DNA from: Aerococcaceae bacterium DSM 111022
GTDB taxonomy: Bacteria > Bacillota > Bacilli > Lactobacillales > Aerococcaceae
DNA length: 64,000 bases
Direction of reading: 5' to 3'
NCBI GenBank assembly: GCA_015863195.1
Contig: JACBXO010000006.1
Location: forward strand, 62,001-126,000
Shown here: positions 42,436-53,723 of the stretch, piece by piece
Layout of the letters: the number at the start of each line of letters is the position of its first letter
How positions within the stretch are numbered: the stretch's first letter is position 1
Translations under genes and position numbers: made by a program
The notes under the pieces: model-generated
What the model was told of the DNA's origin: nothing
What the model saw: the letters and a program-made list of their open reading frames with translations, nothing else
Databases searched by the model: none

Positions 42436-44151
42436 TTATTCAGCTGGATCTGTTGCGCCTTCTTCAGGGGTAGTTGCTTCAGGCTCCTCTGGTGCTGGTA
42501 CTTCAGATTCTTCTGGAACTTCAGGTACAGATTCAATTGGTTGTTCTGGTGGTGTTGATTCCACTGGTGGCTCTTCAAATGATTCCTCCGATGAGATTTC
42601 CTCTTCAACAGACGTTTCATCTGATTCAGATTCTTCATCTTCACTTGATGTTTCTTCTGAACTTTCTTCAGGTTCATAACCAGGAATTGTGTATTCTGAT
42701 GAGATTGGTGTTCCTTGGTATTGGTTTTCAACCGTTGCACCATATCGTGCGTTGAAGTCGAATACACCTGCTAAAGGAACTAGACTATCTGCTGCTGTAT
42801 CCTGAGCAAAGATTTCTCCCGTTGCTACATCATACACATAAGTACCTAATACTGGTTGCTCTGGAATAGAATTATCTTGAATTGTCACTGAAACTTGAGT
42901 ACCATCTTGTGCTAGATTAGTAAATGCATATGCCTCTGGTGCATATCCTGTTACTAATGCAATTTGATTATAAATTTCAGCTAATTCAGGATCCGTCGTT
43001 TTCAGTGTTTCAAATTCTTGTATTAGAGTTGTCCAGTAAGATTTTGTCTGACCTTCGCTCATATCGCCATTTGCTTTGTATTCATACATAGCAGAACGTA
43101 ATGCGTTTAATGCATTCTTTTCGTCCCCTGTTAATGTTGGTGTTATACGTTCAAACACAAATGTATGGCTGTATAGTTCATCAATTGATTGATCTGTTTC
43201 AACTGCACTATAGAAAGCATCCGCAAATTTCTGGAAGATTGGGTTGTATGTCTCTTGATCTGAGTAGTCTAAACGCTCCCCATCTAAAATTTCCTCTTTC
43301 GTTTTTGGTGCTGATAATTCACCTAATGCCTCAGGCCAAGTTAGAACGATTGAGTTTTCAATTTGTTCTGCTGTACCTTCTTCAGTCGCAGCTTCAGTAG
43401 AATTAAACTCTTCAGCAATTATAATAAGTTGATCAATGATTGTTTGGTCTGTAATATTATATTCTAGAGCGATTTGATTAACAATTTGATTGATATCAAT
43501 ATCAACATTTTGAACATTGTTATTCACAATATTTGTTTTAATAATCGCAACTACTTGGTTAATTTGTGTATTATTAATTTCAGTCGTTTCAGTAATATTG
43601 TTAATTACTTGAATTTCACGCTGCGCTACTTGAGCATCGGCTGGATTCAACGCACCTTGATCCTCTAATAATGCATAAATACCAACTAATGCACCCTCAC
43701 CTGTTACCGGTGACACTGTTGCAATATTTAATTGTGCGTTTGAAATACCTGCTGTAATTGCAGCATTTTGGTATGTTGTTGAAGATACAAGAGTAATATT
43801 TTGAGGTGTTACCACATTAACGCGTACACCGTATCCTGCTGGCATTTCAGAAATATATGCACTCGATAAAACAGTCGTATTCGCATTTGAACCGTCATTT
43901 AAATAACGATTAACCATATTTCCATCAATATATGTGATTGCATTTTGAGGTACATGTCCTGCTCCCAATAACTGTAATGTTTGTTGTGCTTGTTGTTGAG
44001 TTAAAGAGGCTCCTAAAGATACTAATTGCATCCCTTGTTGTTGCTGAGTTTGTACAGCTTGAATAGACAATGTCGCATCTAATACTTGACTAGCTCCACC
44101 TACTGCCAATAATGAAGCGATTAAACCTGTCGTAATAATCTTCTTATTCAT
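42436..44151 (-). CDS. Secreted DUF1002 protein with acidic tail
   Basis: About 571 aa. A signal peptide (KKIITTGLIASLLAVGG) is followed by a DUF1002-like domain (about 45-260) including LTQQQAQQTLQLLG, YIDGNMVNRYL and GYGVRVNVVTPQNITLVSSTTYQ, a second region with no recognised domain, and a C-terminal tail of about 80 residues made of Glu, Ser, Pro and Thr repeats (ESSEETSSEDEESESDETS) that looks like a disordered wall-spanning or spacer region. No LPXTG motif follows. AAGGAG is seven bases from the second ATG, so the start is 44151 rather than 44154. Function unknown. Confidence 0.8.
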   Translation of the reverse strand: MNKKIITTGLIASLLAVGGASQVLDATLSIQAVQTQQQQGMQLVSLGASLTQQQAQQTLQLLGAGHVPQNAITYIDGNMVNRYLNDGSNANTTVLSSAYISEMPAGYGVRVNVVTPQNITLVSSTTYQNAAITAGISNAQLNIATVSPVTGEGALVGIYALLEDQGALNPADAQVAQREIQVINNITETTEINNTQINQVVAIIKTNIVNNNVQNVDIDINQIVNQIALEYNITDQTIIDQLIIIAEEFNSTEAATEEGTAEQIENSIVLTWPEALGELSAPKTKEEILDGERLDYSDQETYNPIFQKFADAFYSAVETDQSIDELYSHTFVFERITPTLTGDEKNALNALRSAMYEYKANGDMSEGQTKSYWTTLIQEFETLKTTDPELAEIYNQIALVTGYAPEAYAFTNLAQDGTQVSVTIQDNSIPEQPVLGTYVYDVATGEIFAQDTAADSLVPLAGVFDFNARYGATVENQYQGTPISSEYTIPGYEPEESSEETSSEDEESESDETSVEEEISSEESFEEPPVESTPPEQPIESVPEVPEESEVPAPEEPEATTPEEGATDPAE

Positions 44152-44271
44152 CATCTCACTCCTTATGTTTTCTTAAATTAATTTTATCACATTCCCCCTA
44201 AAAATGTTAACGTTTACGATAATGTCAAAATTTAAACGCAGAAAATTCATATATTAATGTTTAAAAACATA

Positions 44272-44301
44272 AAATAAAAAACGCCTACCGAAGTAGACGT
44301 T
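44272..44301 (-). terminator. Terminator after smpB
   Basis: AACGTCTAC-TTCG-GTAGGCGTT on the minus strand (stem 44280-44288/44293-44301) followed by T residues. It overlaps the smpB stop codon by two bases. Confidence 0.85.
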
Positions 44302-44758
44302 ATCTAGCACGCATCGCGCGATCAATATCACGCTTAGCTTGTTGTTCTTTGAGTGCATGACGTTTGTCATGGCGGTTTTTACCTCGAGCTAATCCGATTA
44401 ATATTTTAGCGCGACCATTTACTAAATACATTTTCAAAGGCACAATAGTATAACCACCCAGTTTAACTTCTTGAGCTAGCTTTGAAATTTCACGTTTATG
44501 TAAGAGTAATTTGCGGTCGCGTAAAGGGTCATGATTAAAAATATTTCCTTGTTCATAAGGGCTAATATGTACTCCCTTTAGCCACGCTTCGCCTCGATGA
44601 ATCGAGATAAAGCCGTCTTGTAAATTGACTTTTCCCAGACGAATTGATTTAATTTCAGTTCCTTTGAGGACGAGCCCAGCTTCATAAGTGTCGATGATTT
44701 CGTAATCATGGCGTGCTTTTCGGTTTGAAGCGAGCGGCTTATCTTTAACCTTACTCAT
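44300..44758 (-). CDS. smpB: SsrA (tmRNA)-binding protein SmpB
   Basis: 152 aa with [41 protein letters not shown] and the basic C-terminal tail [16 protein letters not shown]. It delivers tmRNA to stalled ribosomes. It follows rnr by 12 bases; RNase R degrades the mRNAs released by this system. No tmRNA gene is visible in this window. Confidence 0.96.
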   Translation of the reverse strand: MSKVKDKPLASNRKARHDYEIIDTYEAGLVLKGTEIKSIRLGKVNLQDGFISIHRGEAWLKGVHISPYEQGNIFNHDPLRDRKLLLHKREISKLAQEVKLGGYTIVPLKMYLVNGRAKILIGLARGKNRHDKRHALKEQQAKRDIDRAMRAR

Positions 44759-44770
44759 CCTATCCCCCCT

Positions 44771-47119
44771 CTAGTTCGATCGTTTTGATATTTTAAAGTT
44801 TTTGTTTCTTGAATTTCTTTTTTTACTTTTAGTGTTCTTCGAACGTTTCTGTTTGTGATCTTGTGGTTCACGGCGTTTTCCATTTTCACGGCGTCGTTTT
44901 GATGAACGTTCTTTTTGAGTTTGACGAATGATATTTGGATCAGCTTTGACGTCTTCTGCATCAATTAAGATGAAGTCAATTTGACGTTCAGCCACATCTA
45001 CACCGGCCACTTCAATTACAACTCTTTGTCCAATTCTAAAGACACGTCCTGAACGTTCACCAATTAACATCATGTGTTGTTGATTAAATTGATAGTAATC
45101 ATCACGTAACTGATCTAGACGAATTAAGCCTTCGATTGTATTTGGTAATTGAATAAACATACCAAATGAAGTGATTGAGCTAACAGTCCCTTCAAACTCC
45201 TCCCCGATATGTTGTGCCATGTATTCCGCTTTCTTCATAGCATCTACTTCACGCTCGGCATCAACTGCACGGCGCTCCATTTTCGAACTATGTTCAGCAA
45301 TACCTGGAATACGTTCTTGAATTTTCGCTAATTTACTTTGATTAGGTCGACCGCCTGCATATTCAGTAATTAAACGATGGACGATTAAGTCAGGGTAACG
45401 TCTAATTGGTGATGTGAAATGCGTATAATCACGAGCAGCTAAACCAAAGTGTCCTTTGGCTTCCTCAGAATAAATCGCTTGTTGCATTGAACGTAACATC
45501 ATCATTGATAAGACAGGTTCAAATGGCTCATCTTTAGCAGCACTTAGTAAGATTTGTAAATCTTTAGGTGCAATACTCGCTGGATTACCACGTAAAATCA
45601 AACCAAAACTAGTTGCAAATTCTGCAAAAGAAGTGATACGATCCTCATCTGGCGTATCATGAACTCGGTAGATAAATGGTAATTCTTTTTGTGTAAAGTG
45701 ACGGGCAATTGTCTCATTCGCTGCTAACATAAATGATTCAATTAAACGTTCTCCAACACCACGTTCACGCAGTTCAATATCAGTTGGATTTCCTTCTTCA
45801 TCAACAATAATTTGTGCTTCTTGACTATCAAAATCAATTGCTCCACGGCGGCGACGCATATTTTCTAAAACTTTATGTAAGTCGACCATTGTTTCAATTG
45901 GACCCACTAATTCACTATATTTCTCACGTAAAGACACATCACCATCAATAATCGCATTAACGTCATCATAAGTCATGCGGTAGCTAGAATTTATGACTGA
46001 ACTTAAAATTTGATAATCTAGAACTTTTCCTTTACCATCGATGGTCATAATACAAGATTTCGTTAAACGGTCTTCATTAGCATGTAATGAACAAAGTCCA
46101 TTTGATAATTTTTGAGGCAACATTGGAACTACTCGGTCTGTTAAGTAAACAGACGTTCCACGTTCTGACGCCTCAAGGTCAATTGCTGAATTTTCACGAA
46201 CATAATGTGAGACATCTGCAATATGAACACCTAATTTGAAATTGCCATTTTCCAATCGTTCAATCGAAATCGCATCATCCAAGTCTTTGGCATCTGCTCC
46301 ATCGATTGTAAAAATAAGCTCGTCTCTTAAATCAACGCGTCCTACCATATCTTGTGGATCTACTTCATCTGGAAATTGCTCCACTTCCTCTAGAACATTA
46401 TCTGGAAATTCATGAGGGATGTTGAATTTATAAAGTACTGATAAAATATCAACACCTGGTGCATCTTTATGCCCAATTTCTTTAGCAACTAAACCTGTCA
46501 TTACATTGGGACGTTCAGCAGATGGGTAGTCTTTTATTTTGACAATAACAATACTACCATCAACTGGTTTTACACCTTCGGGTAATACAAAGATTTGCAG
46601 ATGACGACTAGAAACTGTATTGGGTTCAACAAAACCTAAATAGCCAGTTTTTTCACGCTCATCTTTATTGTAAGCAAAAAATTCACCAACTAATTGTTGC
46701 GTTGCTCGTTTCACTACACGCTCAATGCGTGCTTCTGAACCTTTACCGGTTTGAGGATTAACTTCTTTAATAATCGTAACTTCAACTTCATCCCCATCCA
46801 TCGCTTCACCAACTTGATTAGGAGGAATAAATAGGTCTGGTTCACCTTCTTCAATGTTAACGAAGCCAAAACCTTTAGGATTAGCACGGAAGATACCTAT
46901 TGCTGTTTTGTCCATCTGGACTTTGGCACGGTACTTACCTTGTTGGGTAATTTCTAATTCCCCAATGTGCTCTAAGAAGTTCAAAGCTTTAATTAGGCGT
47001 TTAAAATTTTTATTTCCACCATAATTAAAGATGCTCGCCACTTCATCTGGTTTATAGGCTTTTTCAGGATTTTCTTTAAAAAAATCACGTAAGTTCTTTT
47101 CTAATTTTGATAAACTCAT
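44771..47119 (-). CDS. rnr: Ribonuclease R
   Basis: 782 aa. N-terminal winged-helix and cold-shock domains are followed by the RNB catalytic core with DGADAKDLDDAISIE (metal-binding Asp cluster, near residue 275) and HFTSPIRRYPDLIVHR, an S1 domain (EFEGTVSSITSFGMFIQLPN) and a Lys/Arg-rich tail of about 50 residues. It degrades structured RNA 3'-5'. The start at 47119 has GGAGGAG upstream and gives MSLSKLEKNL; the frame extends to 47134 but that start lies before the ribosome site. Confidence 0.96.
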   Translation of the reverse strand: MSLSKLEKNLRDFFKENPEKAYKPDEVASIFNYGGNKNFKRLIKALNFLEHIGELEITQQGKYRAKVQMDKTAIGIFRANPKGFGFVNIEEGEPDLFIPPNQVGEAMDGDEVEVTIIKEVNPQTGKGSEARIERVVKRATQQLVGEFFAYNKDEREKTGYLGFVEPNTVSSRHLQIFVLPEGVKPVDGSIVIVKIKDYPSAERPNVMTGLVAKEIGHKDAPGVDILSVLYKFNIPHEFPDNVLEEVEQFPDEVDPQDMVGRVDLRDELIFTIDGADAKDLDDAISIERLENGNFKLGVHIADVSHYVRENSAIDLEASERGTSVYLTDRVVPMLPQKLSNGLCSLHANEDRLTKSCIMTIDGKGKVLDYQILSSVINSSYRMTYDDVNAIIDGDVSLREKYSELVGPIETMVDLHKVLENMRRRRGAIDFDSQEAQIIVDEEGNPTDIELRERGVGERLIESFMLAANETIARHFTQKELPFIYRVHDTPDEDRITSFAEFATSFGLILRGNPASIAPKDLQILLSAAKDEPFEPVLSMMMLRSMQQAIYSEEAKGHFGLAARDYTHFTSPIRRYPDLIVHRLITEYAGGRPNQSKLAKIQERIPGIAEHSSKMERRAVDAEREVDAMKKAEYMAQHIGEEFEGTVSSITSFGMFIQLPNTIEGLIRLDQLRDDYYQFNQQHMMLIGERSGRVFRIGQRVVIEVAGVDVAERQIDFILIDAEDVKADPNIIRQTQKERSSKRRRENGKRREPQDHKQKRSKNTKSKKRNSRNKNFKISKRSN

Positions 47120-47154
47120 AATAATCTCCTCCAACTAACCAAATACACGACGGA

Positions 47155-47916
47155 CTATTCTTGGATATTTCTTTCAATAAATAGCGCCACAGTTTCTTCA
47201 AAAGCACTGCGATTACGGTCCACCGTAATGACATGCGTATTCTCTGGGAATGTGCGGAGTGTTAAATCTACTCCAGGCATCGCTTTAACGACTTCACCAA
47301 TATCTGCACCACGAACCATCGTATCTTTTAATGATTGAACCAGTAAAACTGGTCGGCGAATCTCTTTAAGACGGTCATAGTAAGACTTTTTAAACTGTTC
47401 TAAATCATGCATTTGTTCTGTATAGCTCACTTTTATTCTTGGCCATTCATCTTCAAATGACTCATATTCTCCATTACGTTTATATAATTGACGTGTATAT
47501 GCTTTGAATACATCATCAATTGTCACATATTGTTCGGCTACAACTGGAGAGTTAAAAGTACCTCCAGCTACGATTGGCAGTGAATCATCGATTAATGTCT
47601 CAATTGCAAACAATCCACCTAAAGATAATCCAAATACAAATACTTGTTCGAATTGCTCAGTTGTCCATTGGACAACTTCACGTGACTGCTTACGCCAAAC
47701 AGAAAAATCTGTATCTAAAATATCCATAATATCTTTCGTTGCATGCCCATTTAATAATGGCATGACAACATTGTAACCTAATTTATTTAAACGACGTCCT
47801 AACATATTCATGTCGTTTGTTGATCCTGTATAAGCGTGAAATAAGACAATTCCGACTTTATTATTGTCTGCCTCTAATAATTTCGCGCCTTGAAATGGTA
47901 TTTCCATTATTTTCAC
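47155..47916 (-). CDS. est: Carboxylesterase (Est30/YvaK-like alpha/beta hydrolase)
   Basis: 253 aa. The nucleophile elbow is VFGLSLGGLFA (near residue 100), the acid lies in VQSLKDTMV and the His in ENTHVITVDR. VLFHAYTGSTNDM near the N terminus supplies the oxyanion hole. It hydrolyses short carboxylic esters; the physiological substrate is unknown. Sits between secG and rnr exactly as yvaK does in Bacillus. Confidence 0.92.
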   Translation of the reverse strand: MKIMEIPFQGAKLLEADNNKVGIVLFHAYTGSTNDMNMLGRRLNKLGYNVVMPLLNGHATKDIMDILDTDFSVWRKQSREVVQWTTEQFEQVFVFGLSLGGLFAIETLIDDSLPIVAGGTFNSPVVAEQYVTIDDVFKAYTRQLYKRNGEYESFEDEWPRIKVSYTEQMHDLEQFKKSYYDRLKEIRRPVLLVQSLKDTMVRGADIGEVVKAMPGVDLTLRTFPENTHVITVDRNRSAFEETVALFIERNIQE

Positions 47917-47965
47917 CTACTTTTTTCTCTTATCTCTATCTTATCGAATTAAGCCCTTAAGTTAA

Positions 47966-48004
47966 AGAAAAAGCTCCTACTTAACCTAGGCTAAGTAGGA
48001 GCTT
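47966..48004. terminator. Hairpin between secG and est
   Basis: AAGCTCCTACTTA/TAAGTAGGAGCTT (47971-47983/47992-48004) followed on the minus strand by TTTTTCTTT. It probably separates secG from the downstream genes or attenuates them. Confidence 0.8.
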
Positions 48005-48012
48005 CTGTTGAA

Positions 48013-48243
48013 TTACTGTGCTGATAAGTATGCTAGAGCGATTGCTAAAACGAAAAATAAAACACCAAAAACAGTCGTTGCACGAATTAAAAATGCTTCA
48101 AATCCACGTGCTTTACTTTTTGCTTGACCATCATCTGCACCTGTTAATAAACTTGCTGCATTTCCTTTTGATGGTTGCATAATAACTAAAATAATTAAAA
48201 TCACTGATACTGCAATCAGTGAGTATGTTAAGATATCGTACAC
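48013..48243 (-). CDS. secG: Preprotein translocase subunit SecG
   Basis: 76 aa with two transmembrane helices (about 5-22 and 54-74) and the conserved loop QPSKGNAASLLTGADD. It stimulates SecYEG-dependent export. GGAGGAA precedes the ATG. Confidence 0.93.
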   Translation of the reverse strand: MYDILTYSLIAVSVILIILVIMQPSKGNAASLLTGADDGQAKSKARGFEAFLIRATTVFGVLFFVLAIALAYLSAQ

Positions 48244-48378
48244 AAATGTTCCTCCTTAGATCAAGGTTTCAAAATTTTTACACATCAACAATTGTAACAT
48301 AACTAACTCAGACTTCAAGCATTACTAAACCATAAATCTAATATATGTTCGGTCATCAAAGCTTTTTACAACTCTACT

Positions 48379-48840
48379 CTATCCTTTTGTTGATTTCACT
48401 TTCTCAATTAAATATGGTCGCTCTTTAAGTAATTCTTTTAATTTAGATTTACTTTCAGCAAGTATTTTTTCAACAAATGGATAACCATCACTCGCCAATA
48501 TTACTTATCTATTGTATTGTCTGAAACATCGATTACTTTAATAAGAGACCTTGATATTGAATCATAATTAAAAACTGAATAGCCCCAAAAGGTTGTATCA
48601 TCGTTAGCCAAAATAGTTGCTTCCTTAATCCATGCTAATATATATTCCCACGCTAAATCTTCTTTGATGAAGTATTCATCATAATCATTTCTTTTTTAGC
48701 CACTTTAATATTCGAAATTAAGCTTATAAGATGCTCGAGCGTTGTATCTCTGAGTTTAGGGTTTGTCGTTCTCTAGAGCCTGGTAATTGTCGATTAAATA
48801 GATTTGATGGTGATGTTTACTATTATTTTCATCATCAATA
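48379..48840 (-). pseudogene. Decayed gene, several frameshifts
   Basis: The 48244-49029 gap has no intact gene, but minus-strand frames join into one decayed protein. In order: IDDENNSKHHHQIYLIDNYQ, then a frame change near 48765, LRDTTLEHLISLISNIKVAKK, another change near 48690, DEYFIKEDLAWEYILAWIKE...DTTFWGYSVFNYD, a stop/frame change near 48510, and ILASDGYPFVEKILAESKSK to a stop at 48379. I do not recognise the family; the SDGYPF segment recalls phosphatase-like hydrolases only weakly. The outer parts of the gap show nothing else. Confidence 0.6.
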
Positions 48841-49029
48841 TTTCCTCAGATCGTAGTTAATTTAATTTCTAGCAACCAGAACTTCCTATTAATAATAATA
48901 TAGCATTATTATCTATACATTATTAGAAGTTCATAAATTTTAGTTCGATTTCTCATTTTATTTTCCCTAAAATATTACCAATTAAATTCTAACACAATGC
49001 TATAATTATAATCTGAGAGAGGTGACTGA

Positions 49030-49875
49030 ATGAAAAAACATTTACAAAATATTTTACTTATTATTTCAGGTGCAGCCATATTTGCAGTGTCGGTTAACTC
49101 CATCATTATTCCTAATGCACTGGGACAGGGCGGCATCACTGGTTTTGTTTTATTTTTAAATTATACGATGGGTGTGAATATTGCTGTCACATCTTTTATG
49201 ATTAATGTTTTCCTATTAATTATTGGATGGAAATTTTTAGACAAATTAACCATCATTTACACACTGATTGCGACATCTTCAATTTCATTTTTCCTTGAAT
49301 ATATTCATCTGCCACATTTTATACCCGAAAGTCCGATAACAGCTTCGATTGCTATTGGTATTCTAGTCGGAATATCTGTTGGAATCGTGGTTGTTGGTAA
49401 TGGATCTACTGGTGGAACTGATATTATTGCACTTATTTTAAATAAATTTACCGGTATTTCTTTTTCAAATGCTTTGTTTATTTTAGACTTGATTATTGTT
49501 ACTTTACTTACTTTTGTAATTGGTTTAGAAAATGGTATTATCACGATAATCTCAATTTATATTTCAACCCAGATCATTAACTTTATTTTAGCAGGTCTAA
49601 ATCCAAAACAAGCGTTTTATATTGTTTCAAATAAATATGAAGATATCGGAGAAGCAATCTTGAAAGAAATTAATCGAGGTTGTACGGTTCTTAAAGGTTA
49701 TGGTTTCTATTCAAAAGAAGAACGAAATGTGCTATTTGTCGTCGTTAGTCGCCGTCAAGTTTTACAATTACAAAGACTTGTCCAATTCCATGACCCTAAT
49801 GCTTTCATTACTGTTTCTGCGGTTCAAGAAGTACACGGTGAAGGGTTTACTTATTTTTTAAATAATAAGGCTTAG
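49030..49875 (+). CDS. YitT family membrane protein
   Basis: 281 aa. Five hydrophobic segments in residues 1-190 with GQGGITGFVLFLNY and GNGSTGGTDIIALILNK (the duplicated YitT membrane motif) are followed by a soluble DUF2179 domain (about 195-275, KQAFYIVSNKYEDIGEAILKE and GYGFYSKEERNVLFVVVSRRQ). Widespread in Firmicutes, function not established. GAGAGGTGA precedes the ATG. Monocistronic. Confidence 0.9.
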   Translation: MKKHLQNILLIISGAAIFAVSVNSIIIPNALGQGGITGFVLFLNYTMGVNIAVTSFMINVFLLIIGWKFLDKLTIIYTLIATSSISFFLEYIHLPHFIPESPITASIAIGILVGISVGIVVVGNGSTGGTDIIALILNKFTGISFSNALFILDLIIVTLLTFVIGLENGIITIISIYISTQIINFILAGLNPKQAFYIVSNKYEDIGEAILKEINRGCTVLKGYGFYSKEERNVLFVVVSRRQVLQLQRLVQFHDPNAFITVSAVQEVHGEGFTYFLNNKA

Positions 49876-49884
49876 AATTAATAA

Positions 49885-49926
49885 AACGCACACACATCCG
49901 TAATTTGATGTGTGTGCGTTTTTCTT
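49885..49926 (+). terminator. Terminator after the YitT gene
   Basis: AACGCACACACATC/GATGTGTGTGCGTT (49885-49898/49907-49920) followed by TTTTTCTT. Confidence 0.88.
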
Positions 49927-49943
49927 AACAAATTCGCAGATTT

Positions 49944-49980
49944 ATAAAAAACCACCATCTCTTTTGAGATAGTGGTTTTT
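49944..49980 (-). terminator. Terminator after eno
   Basis: AACCACTATCTC/GAGATGGTGGTT on the minus strand (stem about 49949-49961/49966-49978) followed by T. It ends the glycolytic operon. Confidence 0.85.
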
Positions 49981-50002
49981 AATTTAACTATTCAGTAACT
50001 GA

Positions 50003-51307
<1,305 letters not shown>

Positions 51308-51404
51308 TTATTAATTCTCTCCTTTAAAATATATGATTAATGATCATAATCTTTTGTGACTTGTTACACATTCATTTTACTAGATTATGACTAAATTTGC
51401 AATG

Positions 51405-52934
51405 TTACTTCTTAATAATTGACTCACCAGTCATATCTTCTGGTTTGTCGATTTCCATTAAGTCTAATAGTGTTGGAGCTAAGTCAGCTAACTTACCACC
51501 TTCACGTAATTCAATTCCTTTTTTCGTTACAATAACAGGAACTGGATTTGTTGTATGAGCAGTCATTGGGTTACCTTCCACATCAATAACTTCATCTGAG
51601 TTACCGTGGTCAGCTGTGATAATTGCGTAACCATCTTTAGCTAAGATAGCGTCAACAACTTCACCTAGACACTCATCAACTGCTTCAATCGCTTTAACTG
51701 TTGGTTCTAACATACCTGAGTGACCAACCATATCAGGGTTAGCAAAATTTAAGATAATAGCATCAATTGTATCTGAATTGATTTTTTCAACTAATGCATC
51801 TTTTACTTCGTAAGCTGACATTTCTGGTTGTAAGTCATAAGTTGCTACTTTTGGTGAAGGAATTAAAATTCTTTCTTCACCGTCGAACTCTTCATGACGT
51901 CCACCCGACATAAAGAAAGTAACATGTGGGAATTTCTCAGTTTCAGCAATACGTAATTGTGCTTTGCCTGCATCTGATAATACTTCACCAATTGTATTCT
52001 TTAAGTCTACTTTTTTGAAAGCAATATGTGAGATAACTTTATCTGAGTACTCTGTAAATGATACAAAGTTTAATCCTGATAAAGCTTCGCCACGGTCAAA
52101 TTCTTGGAATCCAGGGTTTGATAATGCCGTTGCCATTTGAATTGCACGGTCAGGACGGAAGTTAAAGAAAATAACTGAATCGTTATCTTGAACTTGTCCT
52201 ACTGGTTGTCCGTCTTTTTCAACTACAAATGGTACAACGAATTCGTCATATACTTCATTATCATATGACGCTTGTACACCAGCTTCAGCTGATTCAAAGC
52301 GTGTTCCTTTTCCGTGAACCATTGCATCATAAGCGATTTGCTCACGGTCCCAACGGTTATCACGGTCCATCGCGTAGTAACGACCAGCGATCGTAGCGAT
52401 TTCTCCAACACCAATTTCTTTTAACTTAGCTTCTGCTTCTTTTACATAGTTAATCCCTGTTGTTGGACCTACATCACGGCCATCTAAGAATCCATGAATA
52501 TACACTTTTTCTAAGTCATGATTTTTAGCTAATTCAACTAAAGCATACATATGATTAATATGTGAGTGAACACCACCATCTGAGAATAATCCCATCAAGT
52601 GTAATGCTGTTCCTTTTTCTTTAACGTCTTCAACTGCTTTTACAAATTCTGGAATTTCAAAGAAATCACCATCTTCGATTGATTTGTTGATACGTGTTAG
52701 AGATTGATACACTACACGACCAGCACCAATATTCATATGACCAACTTCTGAGTTACCCATTTGTCCTTCTGGTAAACCAACATTTAATCCATCAGCACGT
52801 AATTGTTGATGTGGGTATTCTTCCCAGTAACGATCAAAGTTTGGTTTGTTTGCTGCTTTTACGGCATTTCCTTTTACTTCATCACGGATAGCAAAGCCAT
52901 CTAAGATGATTAGAGCATAAGGTTTTTTGCTCAT
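51405..52934 (-). CDS. gpmI: 2,3-bisphosphoglycerate-independent phosphoglycerate mutase
   Basis: 509 aa. The catalytic Ser lies in [17 protein letters not shown] (near residue 61); [10 protein letters not shown] and [11 protein letters not shown] supply manganese ligands. Converts 3- to 2-phosphoglycerate. The ATG shares one base with the tpiA stop (TAATG), so translation is coupled. Confidence 0.97.
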   Translation of the reverse strand: MSKKPYALIILDGFAIRDEVKGNAVKAANKPNFDRYWEEYPHQQLRADGLNVGLPEGQMGNSEVGHMNIGAGRVVYQSLTRINKSIEDGDFFEIPEFVKAVEDVKEKGTALHLMGLFSDGGVHSHINHMYALVELAKNHDLEKVYIHGFLDGRDVGPTTGINYVKEAEAKLKEIGVGEIATIAGRYYAMDRDNRWDREQIAYDAMVHGKGTRFESAEAGVQASYDNEVYDEFVVPFVVEKDGQPVGQVQDNDSVIFFNFRPDRAIQMATALSNPGFQEFDRGEALSGLNFVSFTEYSDKVISHIAFKKVDLKNTIGEVLSDAGKAQLRIAETEKFPHVTFFMSGGRHEEFDGEERILIPSPKVATYDLQPEMSAYEVKDALVEKINSDTIDAIILNFANPDMVGHSGMLEPTVKAIEAVDECLGEVVDAILAKDGYAIITADHGNSDEVIDVEGNPMTAHTTNPVPVIVTKKGIELREGGKLADLAPTLLDLMEIDKPEDMTGESIIKK

Positions 52935-53692
52935 TATTTTACCGCCTCCAATAATGCTAAGAATGAGTCTTCTTCAAGACTTGCTCCACCGACTAAAGCT
53001 CCGTCAATGTGTTCTTGAGCCATGTATTCAGCGATGTTCCCCGGTTTTACAGAACCACCATATTGAATACGAACTTTTTCAGCAATTTCTGGTGTTGCAA
53101 CTTCAGCAATCGCTGAACGAACAACGCCACAAGTTTCATTTGCGTCTTCCGCTGAAGATGATTTCCCTGTTCCAATTGCCCAAATAGGTTCATAAGCAAT
53201 AACTAGTTTTTCAATTTGCTCATTAGATAAACCTTCTAAAGCTGCTTTAACTTGACCTGTAACGAAGTCGTTTGTTTCGCCCGCTTCTCTTTGCTCAAGT
53301 GTTTCACCACAACAAATAATTGGCAGCATGTTGTTTGCGAAAATAGCTTTAGCTTTAGCATTGATATCAGCATCTGTTTCGTGGAAATACTCACGACGTT
53401 CAGAGTGTCCGATAATAACATAGTCGATTCCTAATTCAGATAAAGCTTCTGGTGATGTTTCACCTGTATAAGCACCTGAATTTTCGCTATAGCTGTTTTG
53501 TGCAGCTAACTGTAGTTCAGTTCCTTCAGCTGATTCTTTCATCGCTTGTAAGAATAAAGCTGGTGCACCGATTACAGCATCTACTACATCATTTGAAGGG
53601 ATTTTCCCTTTAACTTCTTCCACAAAACTAACAGCGTTTTTGTGGTTTTTGTTCATTTTCCAATTTCCTGCAATAATGGGTTTACGTGACAT
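52934..53692 (-). CDS. tpiA: Triosephosphate isomerase
   Basis: 252 aa with GNWKMNKNH (Asn/Lys), [11 protein letters not shown] (catalytic His) and [13 protein letters not shown] (catalytic Glu), and the phosphate loop GGSVKPGN. It interconverts the two triose phosphates. It follows pgk within the glycolytic operon. Confidence 0.98.
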   Translation of the reverse strand: MSRKPIIAGNWKMNKNHKNAVSFVEEVKGKIPSNDVVDAVIGAPALFLQAMKESAEGTELQLAAQNSYSENSGAYTGETSPEALSELGIDYVIIGHSERREYFHETDADINAKAKAIFANNMLPIICCGETLEQREAGETNDFVTGQVKAALEGLSNEQIEKLVIAYEPIWAIGTGKSSSAEDANETCGVVRSAIAEVATPEIAEKVRIQYGGSVKPGNIAEYMAQEHIDGALVGGASLEEDSFLALLEAVK

Positions 53693-53723
53693 TAATAACT
53701 ACTCCTTTATTTGACGAATAAAA

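Noticed and set aside
42420-42767. 115-codon Gln/His/Lys-rich frame and a plus-strand hydrophobic frame at the same place
   Set aside because: Out-of-frame readings of the Glu/Ser/Pro repeat tail of the DUF1002 gene; low complexity explains their length.
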